Source of the DNA: CTSOIL-112 sp964293815
GTDB lineage: Bacteria; Pseudomonadota; Gammaproteobacteria; Burkholderiales; Burkholderiaceae
DNA: 64,000 nt
Direction: 5' to 3'
Assembly: GCA_964293815.1 (NCBI GenBank)
Contig: CAXYYC010000002.1
Coordinates: 62,001-126,000, forward strand
The position numbers were made by a program, and so were the translations under genes. Below, one piece after another: positions 8,588-16,419 of the stretch. The notes under the pieces are model-generated. The model ran no database searches, was not told the origin of the DNA, and worked only from the letters and a program-made list of their open reading frames with translations. Numbering within the stretch: position 1 is the stretch's first letter; each line of letters starts with the position of its first letter.

Positions 8588-10501
8588 TTAAGCGTTAATC
8601 TTCAGCCACAGCACTTGATACGGTTTCAAGGTCAAATCCGCAGCCAAAGCGTAACGCTCTCCGCTGATCAAATCGTGCGCCTGCGCAGGCATGGCAGATA
8701 ACGTGTTGGCCAGAACGGTTTGCTCGGCCTCGCTGAAATTGGCCAACACCAAGATCGCTTCATTGCGCACATAGCCCAGCACATGCGGGTTTTTGCAATC
8801 AAAAATACTCAGATGCGCGCCGGACAAATCGTCGGTATTTTTGCGCAGCGCAATCAAATGCCGCAAGCCGTGATAAATCTGCCCCGCGCTGGTACTCAAA
8901 TCCGTGCGCTGAGCGTAGCGCTCGACATCACGCGCGGGACGATGTACCCAGCGGCTATCATCTTGTTTATTCGGATCATTTTGGTAGTCAAAATCATTGA
9001 GCATCCCGACCTCATCGCCCAGATAAAACAACGGCAAACCACCACTGCTCAAAATCACGCTGTGTAGCAGCAAAATCCGCGCCACCGCCGACGGATCACC
9101 CTGCTCCAAGCCAACCAATGACGCACACATGCCGCTGATACGACAGTCGCCTGTATTCGGATTATCTTGGAATGGTACACCGCGCGCGAAACTGCCTTCG
9201 TAGCGATTGACATAAAAACGGTTCAAAAACTGCCGATGGTAAAAACCATTGATACCAAAATACGCCGCATCTTCATCCGCGAACGTCCAACCAATGTCAT
9301 CGTGACAGCGCACATAATTCACCCACGCCGTATGCGCCGGTAAATTGTGTCGGAAGGTTAACGCCTGTTGCAGCAAATTCACCTCGCGCGTTGCCAGCGT
9401 ATTCCACAGTAAAGCCATTTGCAATGGGTTGTACGACAGCTGACACTCGTTCGGCGCGATGTATTGCACCACCTTATCAGGGTGAACAATCGCCTCGGAT
9501 TTGAACAGCACACTCGGCGCCGCAATGCGCATCACCGCATTAAACGCGCGGATCAACGCATGCGCCTGAGGTAAATTTTCACAATCCGTACTGAGTTGTT
9601 TCCAAATGAACGCCACCGCATCCATGCGCAAAATATCCACGCCCAGATTGGCAATAAACAGCATTTCACCCGCCATCGCGCGGAATACCCACGGATTGCT
9701 GTAATTCAAATCCCACTGAAACGAGTTGAACGTCGTCCACACCCAACGCCCATCAGCCAACTGCGAAAAAGCGCCCGGATGCTGATCGGGGAAAATCTCC
9801 CGCACCGTGCGATCGTATTGATCCGGCATCTGACGATCTGGGAAGATGTAATAGAAATTATCAAACTTCGGATCACCAGCCGCGCACGCTTGCGCCCACT
9901 CATGCTCATTCGAGGTGTGGTTGAAAATAAAATCCACCACCATCGTAATGCCCGCTTCGCGCAACGCCTGAGCCACGGCACGCAGATCATCAATCGTACC
10001 GAGTGTCGGATTAACCTCACGATAACTGCTGACCGCGTAGCCGCCATCGCTTTTCCCCTCAGGGCATTTAAACAACGGCATCAAATGCAGGTATGTCAAA
10101 CCCAACTCTTTGAAATACGGAATGGAATTAATAATCCCGCGCAAATTGCCCGCAAATAGATCAACGTAGCATACGCCGCCAACCATTTTGTTCGAGAGAA
10201 ACCAATCCGGATTCGCTTCGCGTGCCGCATCCTGCTGTTTCAACGGCTCAGCACGCTCCGAATAACTCTGCCACGCCATGCGCATCAACTGCACCAACAT
10301 CGGCAACACCGCCTCATTCGTACCATAAACGTGATTCAGCTCCCACATCAAACTCGGAAAGTACGTTCGCAAACGTTGGCTAAAGGCCAGCCAATCCTCC
10401 GTTTTCTCAATCGCATTGCGTTCTGATGCGGTATGCGTGGCCAAAATTTCCTGATAAAGGTAATGCAAAGTCATATCGACTTGTTGGGCTTGCGTGAGCA
10501 T
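8588..10501 (-). CDS. Amylosucrase (GH13 subfamily 4)
   Basis: Amylosucrase builds an alpha-1,4-glucan from sucrose and releases fructose. Long segments match my memory of the Neisseria polysaccharea enzyme, for example ENLPQAHALIRAFNAVMRIA and YNPLQMALLWNTLATREVNL. Catalytic residues are present: nucleophile Asp294 (RMDAVAF), acid/base Glu336 (KSEAI) and Asp401 (HDDIGWTF). The Asp of SDGGYAV (152) and the Arg of DDSRW (about 517), which form the subsite -1 salt bridge defining amylosucrase, are also present. The 637 residues are the usual length and there is no signal peptide. It is a single gene with its own upstream palindromic operator. Sucrose hydrolase is a less likely alternative. Confidence 0.95.
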   Translation of the reverse strand: MLTQAQQVDMTLHYLYQEILATHTASERNAIEKTEDWLAFSQRLRTYFPSLMWELNHVYGTNEAVLPMLVQLMRMAWQSYSERAEPLKQQDAAREANPDWFLSNKMVGGVCYVDLFAGNLRGIINSIPYFKELGLTYLHLMPLFKCPEGKSDGGYAVSSYREVNPTLGTIDDLRAVAQALREAGITMVVDFIFNHTSNEHEWAQACAAGDPKFDNFYYIFPDRQMPDQYDRTVREIFPDQHPGAFSQLADGRWVWTTFNSFQWDLNYSNPWVFRAMAGEMLFIANLGVDILRMDAVAFIWKQLSTDCENLPQAHALIRAFNAVMRIAAPSVLFKSEAIVHPDKVVQYIAPNECQLSYNPLQMALLWNTLATREVNLLQQALTFRHNLPAHTAWVNYVRCHDDIGWTFADEDAAYFGINGFYHRQFLNRFYVNRYEGSFARGVPFQDNPNTGDCRISGMCASLVGLEQGDPSAVARILLLHSVILSSGGLPLFYLGDEVGMLNDFDYQNDPNKQDDSRWVHRPARDVERYAQRTDLSTSAGQIYHGLRHLIALRKNTDDLSGAHLSIFDCKNPHVLGYVRNEAILVLANFSEAEQTVLANTLSAMPAQAHDLISGERYALAADLTLKPYQVLWLKINA

Positions 10502-10529
10502 GATGGACCTCTTCGATTAGACAACTATG

Positions 10530-10539
10530 TAAACGTTTA
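10530..10539. promoter_or_regulatory. LacI/PurR-type palindromic operator upstream of amylosucrase
   Basis: A perfect 10-bp palindrome, TAAACGTTTA with a central CG, lies 29 bp upstream of the amylosucrase start. This is the core shape of LacI-family operators that commonly control sugar genes. No LacI-type regulator gene is in the window, so the assignment rests on shape and position. Confidence 0.45.
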
Positions 10540-10604
10540 AATACCAATTATCCTATTGTAGAACCGAGTTCACCAAAAATACAAACAAAAACCGCATCAA
10601 AAAC

Positions 10605-10638
10605 AAAAAACTCCATGATTTTACTCATGGAGTTTTTT
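10605..10638. terminator. Bidirectional intrinsic terminator after rpmA
   Basis: The inverted repeat AAAAAACTCCATGA / TCATGGAGTTTTTT with a 6-nt loop sits 52 bp beyond the rpmA stop on the minus strand. T-runs are present on both strands. It separates the rplU-rpmA transcript from the amylosucrase gene. Confidence 0.88.
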
Positions 10639-10689
10639 GCAAAATTGGCTGAACAACCGCATAGGCTGTTCATACGCGCCAGTAATCGT

Positions 10690-10944
10690 TTACGATACGA
10701 TGCTGACCACGCGGCGTTTGAGCGCGCCTTTAACGGCAAATTGCACTTTGCCTTCAACCAATGCGAACAAGGTGTGGTCTTTACCCATACCAACGCCTTC
10801 GCCTGGGTGGAACTCAGTACCGCGCTGACGCACGATGATGTTGCCTGGAACGATGTGTTCGCCGCCGTAAATCTTCACGCCCAAGCGCTTCGATTCTGAT
10901 TCACGACCGTTACGCGTAGAGCCGCCGCCTTTCTTATGTGCCAT
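10690..10944 (-). CDS. rpmA: 50S ribosomal protein L27
   Basis: L27 is a small basic protein of the large subunit with its N-terminus near the peptidyl-transferase centre. The 84-residue sequence starts MAHKKGGGSTRNGRESESKRLG and contains GGEHIVPGNIIVRQRGT, the standard signature. It lacks the cleavable N-terminal extension of Firmicutes L27. It follows rplU by 73 bp and ends before a strong terminator. Confidence 0.98.
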   Translation of the reverse strand: MAHKKGGGSTRNGRESESKRLGVKIYGGEHIVPGNIIVRQRGTEFHPGEGVGMGKDHTLFALVEGKVQFAVKGALKRRVVSIVS

Positions 10945-11017
10945 GATGACATCCTTTTTTCAATCCCAAAGTTATTTGCAACTTTGGCGATAAACTTAAC
11001 AAGTGCCCAAATTGAGA

Positions 11018-11329
11018 TTAGGCATTCACTGTTTCGATCAACAATTCAGTGTAGTTTTGGCGATGGCCTTGACGTTTTTGGTAGTGTTTACGACGACGCA
11101 TTTTGAAAATGCGCACTTTGTCGTGACGACCTTGAGACACTACTTTTGCTACCACAGACGCACCAGACACCAACGGTGTACCCACAACCAAACCTTCGCC
11201 AGAACCTACGGCCAAGACTTCGTTCAAAGTCACTTGTTGTCCAATGTCAGCAGCGATCTGTTCTACTTTCAATTTTTGGCCAGCGACAACACGATATTGT
11301 TTGCCACCAGTTTTTATGACTGCGTACAT
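11018..11329 (-). CDS. rplU: 50S ribosomal protein L21
   Basis: L21 binds 23S rRNA in the large subunit. The 103 residues begin MYAVIKTGGKQYRV, contain the GLVVGTPLV segment, and end with the basic KMRRRKHYQKRQGHRQ stretch, all characteristic. It is the first gene of the rplU-rpmA pair and has a good promoter upstream. Confidence 0.98.
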   Translation of the reverse strand: MYAVIKTGGKQYRVVAGQKLKVEQIAADIGQQVTLNEVLAVGSGEGLVVGTPLVSGASVVAKVVSQGRHDKVRIFKMRRRKHYQKRQGHRQNYTELLIETVNA

Positions 11330-11381
11330 TTAAAATCCTTTAAATAAAAACTCCCTCCGCACCATTACGGAAGAACTTGGC

Positions 11382-11410
11382 ATTCTAAACTTTTTATTCA
11401 ATAAAATCAA
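11382..11410 (-). promoter_or_regulatory. Sigma-70 promoter of rplU-rpmA
   Basis: On the minus strand TTGATT (11405-11410) and TAGAAT (11382-11387) are separated by exactly 17 bp of AT-rich DNA. The -10 lies about 53 bp upstream of the rplU start. Confidence 0.72.
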
Positions 11411-11590
11411 GCACAAAAGCATCAAAACAACAGTTTCCAACAATTGACCAGCCGGAACTTGGCGGATGCGTGGATCACGGTATGCGTATCAAAATACCCA
11501 ACCTACTGCATTCACTTTGTAATTCAGCAGATGCCCACCACCGGCGCTTTTATCATACAATGATGGTAATTCACTTTAGGTTTGATTCTC

Positions 11591-12973
11591 ATGACGGTTT
11601 CCCATCACTTAATTCACAAATACAACGTTGCCGGACCGCGTTATACGAGCTATCCGACGGTTCCTTATTGGCAGGAGCAGGATTTCACCGTACCGGCTTA
11701 TTTGCAGACATTGGGACGTACATTTGCCGAATCCAATGCACAAAATGGTATCAGCCTGTACATCCATCTGCCGTTTTGCGAAAGCCTGTGCACGTTTTGC
11801 GCGTGTAACCACCGCATTACGAAAAATCACAGCGTGGAGGCGGGTTATATCGCCAATGTTTTGCGCGAATGGCGCATGTATATTGATGAATTGGCCCAAT
11901 ACAGTACTGAGCGACCACGCATCCGTGAGATTCATTTGGGCGGCGGCACACCGACTTTTTTCAGCCCTGAAAATTTAAATACACTGATTAACGGTCTATT
12001 TGAGCACGCTGATCGCGCCGACAACCATGAATTCAGCTTTGAAGGCCATCCGAACAACACCACCGAGCAACATTTACAAACCCTCTACGATTTGGGCTTT
12101 CGCCGCGTGAGCTTCGGCGTTCAGGACTATGATCCGAAGGTACAAAAGGCCATCAATCGCATTCAACCATTTGAAAACGTCGCGCGCGTACACGAGGCGG
12201 CCAAACGCATTGGTTACACCTCGATCAGTCACGATTTGGTATTCGGTCTACCGCATCAGCAGCTCGACAGCATGCGCCACACCATCGAAAAAACCGCCAA
12301 TCTCGCGCCGGATCGTTTGGCTTTTTACAGCTATGCGCATGTGCCGTGGCTGAAAAACAATGGCCAGCGTGGTTTTAATGAAGCCGATCTGCCCAGCGGC
12401 CCCGAAAAACGCGCGCTGTACGAATTGGGCAAAGCGTTATTCGACGAACTGGACTATATTGAAGTCGGCATGGATCATTTTGCGCGCGACACCGATTCAC
12501 TCTATCTCGCGCTCAAAGAAGGTCGACTGCATCGCAACTTCATGGGTTATACCGAGACCAATACCCGTCTCATGATCAGCTTGGGCGTATCCTCGATTTC
12601 CGACACTTGGTATGCGTTTGCCCAAAACGAGAAGAAACTGGACGACTACAATACCTGCATCGAGCAAGGCCAATGGCCTTTGGTACGCGGTCATATCCTC
12701 ACGCCGACCGATCTGATCGTGCGCCAACACATTTTGAATATCATGTGCCGTATGCACACCAAGTGGTCTGATCCTGAGCAACAATTAGCCGAAATGCCCG
12801 TCATTATTGAACGCCTGAAAGCCATGCAAGACGATGGCTTGTTAGAAATTCACCCGAATGGATTAACCGTTACCGAACTGGGGCGGCCATTCATTCGCAA
12901 TATCGCCATGGCGTTTGATTTGCGTCTGTGGGAAAAGCAACCCGAAACCCGATTGTTTTCAATGACGATTTAA
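11591..12973 (+). CDS. hemN: Oxygen-independent coproporphyrinogen III dehydrogenase
   Basis: HemN is a radical-SAM enzyme that oxidatively decarboxylates coproporphyrinogen III to protoporphyrinogen IX without oxygen in haem synthesis. The N-terminal KYNVAGPRYTSYPT and the cluster motif HLPFCESLCTFCACN (CxxxCxxC plus the HemN-specific extra Cys) identify true HemN rather than the HemW relatives. HLGGGTPTFF and FEGHPNNT are also present. I chose ATG 11591; TTG at 11582 in the same frame is possible but unlikely. At about 460 residues it has the normal length. A glycosyltransferase gene follows 26 bp later. Confidence 0.95.
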   Translation: MTVSHHLIHKYNVAGPRYTSYPTVPYWQEQDFTVPAYLQTLGRTFAESNAQNGISLYIHLPFCESLCTFCACNHRITKNHSVEAGYIANVLREWRMYIDELAQYSTERPRIREIHLGGGTPTFFSPENLNTLINGLFEHADRADNHEFSFEGHPNNTTEQHLQTLYDLGFRRVSFGVQDYDPKVQKAINRIQPFENVARVHEAAKRIGYTSISHDLVFGLPHQQLDSMRHTIEKTANLAPDRLAFYSYAHVPWLKNNGQRGFNEADLPSGPEKRALYELGKALFDELDYIEVGMDHFARDTDSLYLALKEGRLHRNFMGYTETNTRLMISLGVSSISDTWYAFAQNEKKLDDYNTCIEQGQWPLVRGHILTPTDLIVRQHILNIMCRMHTKWSDPEQQLAEMPVIIERLKAMQDDGLLEIHPNGLTVTELGRPFIRNIAMAFDLRLWEKQPETRLFSMTI

Positions 12974-12999
12974 AATGATGATTTAAGCACCCAAAAACA

Positions 13000-14697
13000 A
13001 TGTCTTCGCCAACCATACAAGTTCTGCGCCGCACAATCAGCCCCACACCCTCGGTGGCTCAAATGCAAACATTACTTGCGCCGTTTGATGCGGGCGACAC
13101 CGCGCAGTGCATTGAAGATTGTCACGCATTCATTCAAAAGTTTCCGAACCATTATTTCGGGTACAAATTATTGGGCGTGTGCTACGAGCAAATGGAGGAT
13201 TGGGCGCAAGCCATACGCTGGATGGAGAAGGCCAAGCAATTAAGTCCCGATGACGTTGAAAATCTGGCCAATCTGTCCAAGGTATACAAAGATTTGGGAC
13301 AGCAGGAGGACGCCCTCAATCATTACAAACGAGCGTTACAACTCAAGCCCGACGAAGCCAGCATCCTTGCAAAATATCTGTTTGCGCTCAATTATTTGAA
13401 CGTAGATACTCCAGAGTATATGCTGACGTTGGCTCGGCGCTATGGTCATATTTTAAGCAAAAAGGCCAGCCAACCATTCACCGAATGGCACATCCACCGC
13501 AATCAGCCTCTGCGCGTCGGCTTGGTTTCTGGCGATTTGAACATGCACCCCGTTGGCTTTTTTCTCGAAAATGTGTTGGCCAATTTGGACAAAAATGCCA
13601 TTCAAATCATCGCCTACCCAACTCGCGACAAAACCGATCAAGTCAGCCGCCGCTTGAAAAGACATTGCCACGCATGGACACCGATCACCTCACTTTCGGA
13701 TCAATCCGCAGCACAGCGCATTCACAATGACCAAATTGACGTACTGTTTGATTTAAGCGGTCTCACAGCCCATAACCGGCTCGGCGTTTTCGCCCACAAA
13801 CCCGCACCGGTTCAGATTTCATGGCTGGGCTACTTCGCCACCACAGGCTTACCAGAAATGGATTATCTTTTGGCCGATGAGGAAAGCATACCAAAGGATC
13901 AAGAAATTTACTTTTCTGAGCAAATCATCCGTCTGCCGCGCACCCGTCTGTGCTATGGCGGCACGCACTTAAAGCGCGTTGCCCCTGTCTCACCGCTGCC
14001 CGCCCTGCACACAACACCAGAGCAAATCACGTTTGGCTGCTTTCAAAGCCTCTCAAAAATCACCGATGAGGTATTACAACTCTGGGCGCGCATTCTCAAC
14101 CGTTTGCCCAATGCGCATCTATATTTTCAGAATCGACAATTTAATTCAACATTTACACAAAGCCAATTCATCCAACGCTGCACACGCAATGGCCTGCCCA
14201 TTCAACGTCTCAGCATTCATGCGTCCAGCGGTTTCCGAACCTATATGCACACCTACGCTCAGATCGACATGATACTCGACACCTTTCCATTTCCTGGGGG
14301 CACGACGACCTGCGAAGCCTTGTGGATGGGCGTTCCCACTCTCAGTATGCGCGGCGAACACATGATTGCACGGCAAGGCGCCAGCCTGTTGCGGGCGGCC
14401 GGTTTGGACGACTGGATCGTGAACGACATCAGCGAATACGAGCGCAAAGCCATCGCTTTTGCGAGCGATTTACCCGCTCTTGCACAACTGCGGAGCAAAC
14501 TTCGTGAGCAGGTAGGCAATAGCCCGCTATTCAATGCCAAACAATTCGCCGCCGACTTGACACATGTGATTAACGAAACCTATCAGCGCCATACATCACA
14601 GCACACTGCCAATCGCCACACGATCACAGTTCGCCGCATTACCAACGGATCCAACCCGCCTCATCCACCGCAATCGCCACATCAAACGCCCGACTGA
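13000..14697 (+). CDS. TPR protein with O-GlcNAc-transferase-like (SPINDLY/GT41) domain
   Basis: A 565-residue protein. TPR repeats cover about residues 15-130 (YFGYKLLGVCYEQMEDWAQA, NLANLSKVYKDLGQQEDALN). From about residue 165 there is a GT41 domain: RVGLVSGDLNMHPVGFF with the conserved His, PVQISWLGYFATTGLP, ITFGCFQSLSKITDEV, and FPFPGGTTTCEALWMGVPT, which contributes to nucleotide-sugar binding. Bacterial members glycosylate proteins, sometimes flagellins or adhesins, or have unknown targets. It has no signal peptide and would be cytoplasmic. Its 3' end overlaps the convergent btuD gene by 59 bp. The target cannot be deduced. Confidence 0.88.
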   Translation: MSSPTIQVLRRTISPTPSVAQMQTLLAPFDAGDTAQCIEDCHAFIQKFPNHYFGYKLLGVCYEQMEDWAQAIRWMEKAKQLSPDDVENLANLSKVYKDLGQQEDALNHYKRALQLKPDEASILAKYLFALNYLNVDTPEYMLTLARRYGHILSKKASQPFTEWHIHRNQPLRVGLVSGDLNMHPVGFFLENVLANLDKNAIQIIAYPTRDKTDQVSRRLKRHCHAWTPITSLSDQSAAQRIHNDQIDVLFDLSGLTAHNRLGVFAHKPAPVQISWLGYFATTGLPEMDYLLADEESIPKDQEIYFSEQIIRLPRTRLCYGGTHLKRVAPVSPLPALHTTPEQITFGCFQSLSKITDEVLQLWARILNRLPNAHLYFQNRQFNSTFTQSQFIQRCTRNGLPIQRLSIHASSGFRTYMHTYAQIDMILDTFPFPGGTTTCEALWMGVPTLSMRGEHMIARQGASLLRAAGLDDWIVNDISEYERKAIAFASDLPALAQLRSKLREQVGNSPLFNAKQFAADLTHVINETYQRHTSQHTANRHTITVRRITNGSNPPHPPQSPHQTPD

Positions 14698-15400
14698 GCG
14701 TCTCCGTGCGCATCACCTGCTCACGCGCGCCCTGCGCCAAGACACCGCCCTCGCCCAGCAGCAACACATGCGTCGCAAATCGATGGACTTGATTCAAATC
14801 ATGTACCGTCGCCACCACAGCGCCATCGCATTCACATAAAAAACGCAACAGCCGCTGCTGCCACGCAATATCCTGCGCCGAAAACGGCTCATCCAGCAGC
14901 CACAGCCGCGTTTGCCCCTCAGACAACTGTGCGCGCAAGGCCGCCATCGCCCAAGTCAAACGCTGTCGCTCCCCGCCGGACAACTGATGCACCCACGCGC
15001 GCGCATGCGTCTGCAAACCAAACTGCCCCAATACCGCCAGCACCACCTCAATGGACGTCGACGCCGCCACACTCTGCAAAGCCTGCAACACCGTGATCGT
15101 GAACGGCTCCTCGTATCGCTGCGGCACCCACACCCGCCAACGCGCTTGGGTCTGCACACTCAACTGCGCCAAACACGTACCCATCAACGTGATCTGCTCA
15201 CCCAACTGCGGCTGATCGGCAACGGACGCGCCCAACAAAGCATGCAACAGGCTGGTTTTCCCCGAACCGTTCGCGCCCAATACCGCCCAGCGCTCACCCT
15301 CGCGCACCGACCAATCAAACGGCGCGACCAACGTCCTCTCAGCAAAGCCAATCGCCAACCGATCACACTGCAACACCACGGGCAACGCAGACACACTCAT
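14639..15400 (-). CDS. btuD: ABC transporter ATPase for cobalamin/iron-siderophore-type uptake
   Basis: A 254-residue ATPase with Walker A GANGSGKTS, signature LSGGERQR and Walker B LWLLDEPFSAQD, followed by the switch His (VATVHDLNQ). This is the FecE/BtuD type that pairs with FecCD permeases. The frame is open to 15559, but ATG 15400 overlaps the permease stop in ATGA and gives the usual N-terminus. The B12 assignment comes from the operon: permease, TonB receptor and a cobalamin riboswitch upstream. No periplasmic binding protein (btuF) is in the window. Its last 59 bp overlap the convergent glycosyltransferase gene. Confidence 0.88.
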   Translation of the reverse strand: MSVSALPVVLQCDRLAIGFAERTLVAPFDWSVREGERWAVLGANGSGKTSLLHALLGASVADQPQLGEQITLMGTCLAQLSVQTQARWRVWVPQRYEEPFTITVLQALQSVAASTSIEVVLAVLGQFGLQTHARAWVHQLSGGERQRLTWAMAALRAQLSEGQTRLWLLDEPFSAQDIAWQQRLLRFLCECDGAVVATVHDLNQVHRFATHVLLLGEGGVLAQGAREQVMRTETLSRAFDVAIAVDEAGWIRW

Positions 15401-16389
15401 GCCATTCCCCCTGATTTCAAACGCACCACCAATTGCCACGCCAAAAACGGCGCACCCAGCGCGATCGTCAGCACGCCCACCGGTAACTGCATCGGCGCAA
15501 TGATCGTGCGCGCCAGCGCATCGGCCAACACCAACAACACACCGCCCCACAGCACACACAACACCATCACCGTGCGCATACCCACATCACGTTTAGCGCA
15601 AAACAACTTCACAAAATGCGGCACCACCAAACCGATAAAGCCCACCGCGCCCGCCTCAAATACCGCCAAAGCCGTTGCCAAGCCAGCCAGCAACAGCAAC
15701 TGCACCCGCACCCGCTGCACCGGCACGCCCACCGCGTGCGCCATCAACCCACCGCGCATCAAAACCGCCACGCGCCCCGCCAACGGCAGCGCCAAAAGCA
15801 AACACAACCACACGCCCCACCACGCCACAAAATACTGCCCCGAGCCAGCCAAATCCCCCATCAACCAAAACAAACTACCGCGCAACGCCCGATCAGGCAA
15901 CATCAACAGCAACACACTCACGCCCGCATTCAAGGTCGCCGAGCACAGCACCCCGAGCAGCAACACAATCGAAATATCCCCTTCTAATCGGCTAAAGCGA
16001 CGCAAAATCAACCACATCAGGCACAACACCGCCACCGCACCAGCAAACGCCAAACCCTGCAACGCCCACCACGCCAAGCCCAACACCGTGCCGACCAGCA
16101 ACGCGAACGACGCGCCACTGGCCGCGCCGAGCATATACGGTTCGGCCAACGGATTGCGCAACAACGCCTGCAACATCACGCCCGCCAAAGCCAGCAAACC
16201 ACCGACGCCAAACGCCGCCAATACGCGCGGCAGCCGCAAGCGGTAAAAAATATCGGGCGACGCATACGCACCGCCCGAAGTCATCGCCCACAGCACCACC
16301 CATAGCGCCACCGCAACAGAAACAGCCAGCCAAAACTGGCTGGCATATCCATCAATCAAGCGAGACCAACATGATTTCATGTGACGCAT
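15397..16389 (-). CDS. btuC: FecCD-family ABC permease for cobalamin
   Basis: A 330-residue inner-membrane permease of the BtuC/FecCD family. The motifs RLPRVLAAFGVGGLLALAG, LLRNPLAEPYMLGAASGA and GFIGLVVPHF are diagnostic, and about ten hydrophobic segments are visible. It would form the dimeric channel through which vitamin B12 delivered from the periplasm passes. It lies 30 bp after btuB and overlaps btuD by 4 bp. A slightly shorter start at 16380 is possible. Substrate is inferred from the riboswitch-controlled operon. Confidence 0.88.
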   Translation of the reverse strand: MRHMKSCWSRLIDGYASQFWLAVSVAVALWVVLWAMTSGGAYASPDIFYRLRLPRVLAAFGVGGLLALAGVMLQALLRNPLAEPYMLGAASGASFALLVGTVLGLAWWALQGLAFAGAVAVLCLMWLILRRFSRLEGDISIVLLLGVLCSATLNAGVSVLLLMLPDRALRGSLFWLMGDLAGSGQYFVAWWGVWLCLLLALPLAGRVAVLMRGGLMAHAVGVPVQRVRVQLLLLAGLATALAVFEAGAVGFIGLVVPHFVKLFCAKRDVGMRTVMVLCVLWGGVLLVLADALARTIIAPMQLPVGVLTIALGAPFLAWQLVVRLKSGGMA

Positions 16390-16419
16390 CAGGTAATGAG
16401 TTAAATAAGGGCTGACGAC

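Noticed and set aside
15401..15559. Upstream extension of btuD to the first in-frame Met
   Set aside because: It would cover 160 bp of btuC; the ATG at 15400 forms a 4-bp overlap with the btuC stop and fits the family.
14912..16246. Long plus-strand ORF of 444 codons opposite btuC/btuD
   Set aside because: It is antisense to two well-supported genes, is rich in Arg, Thr, His and Pro, and matches no domain; typical shadow frame.
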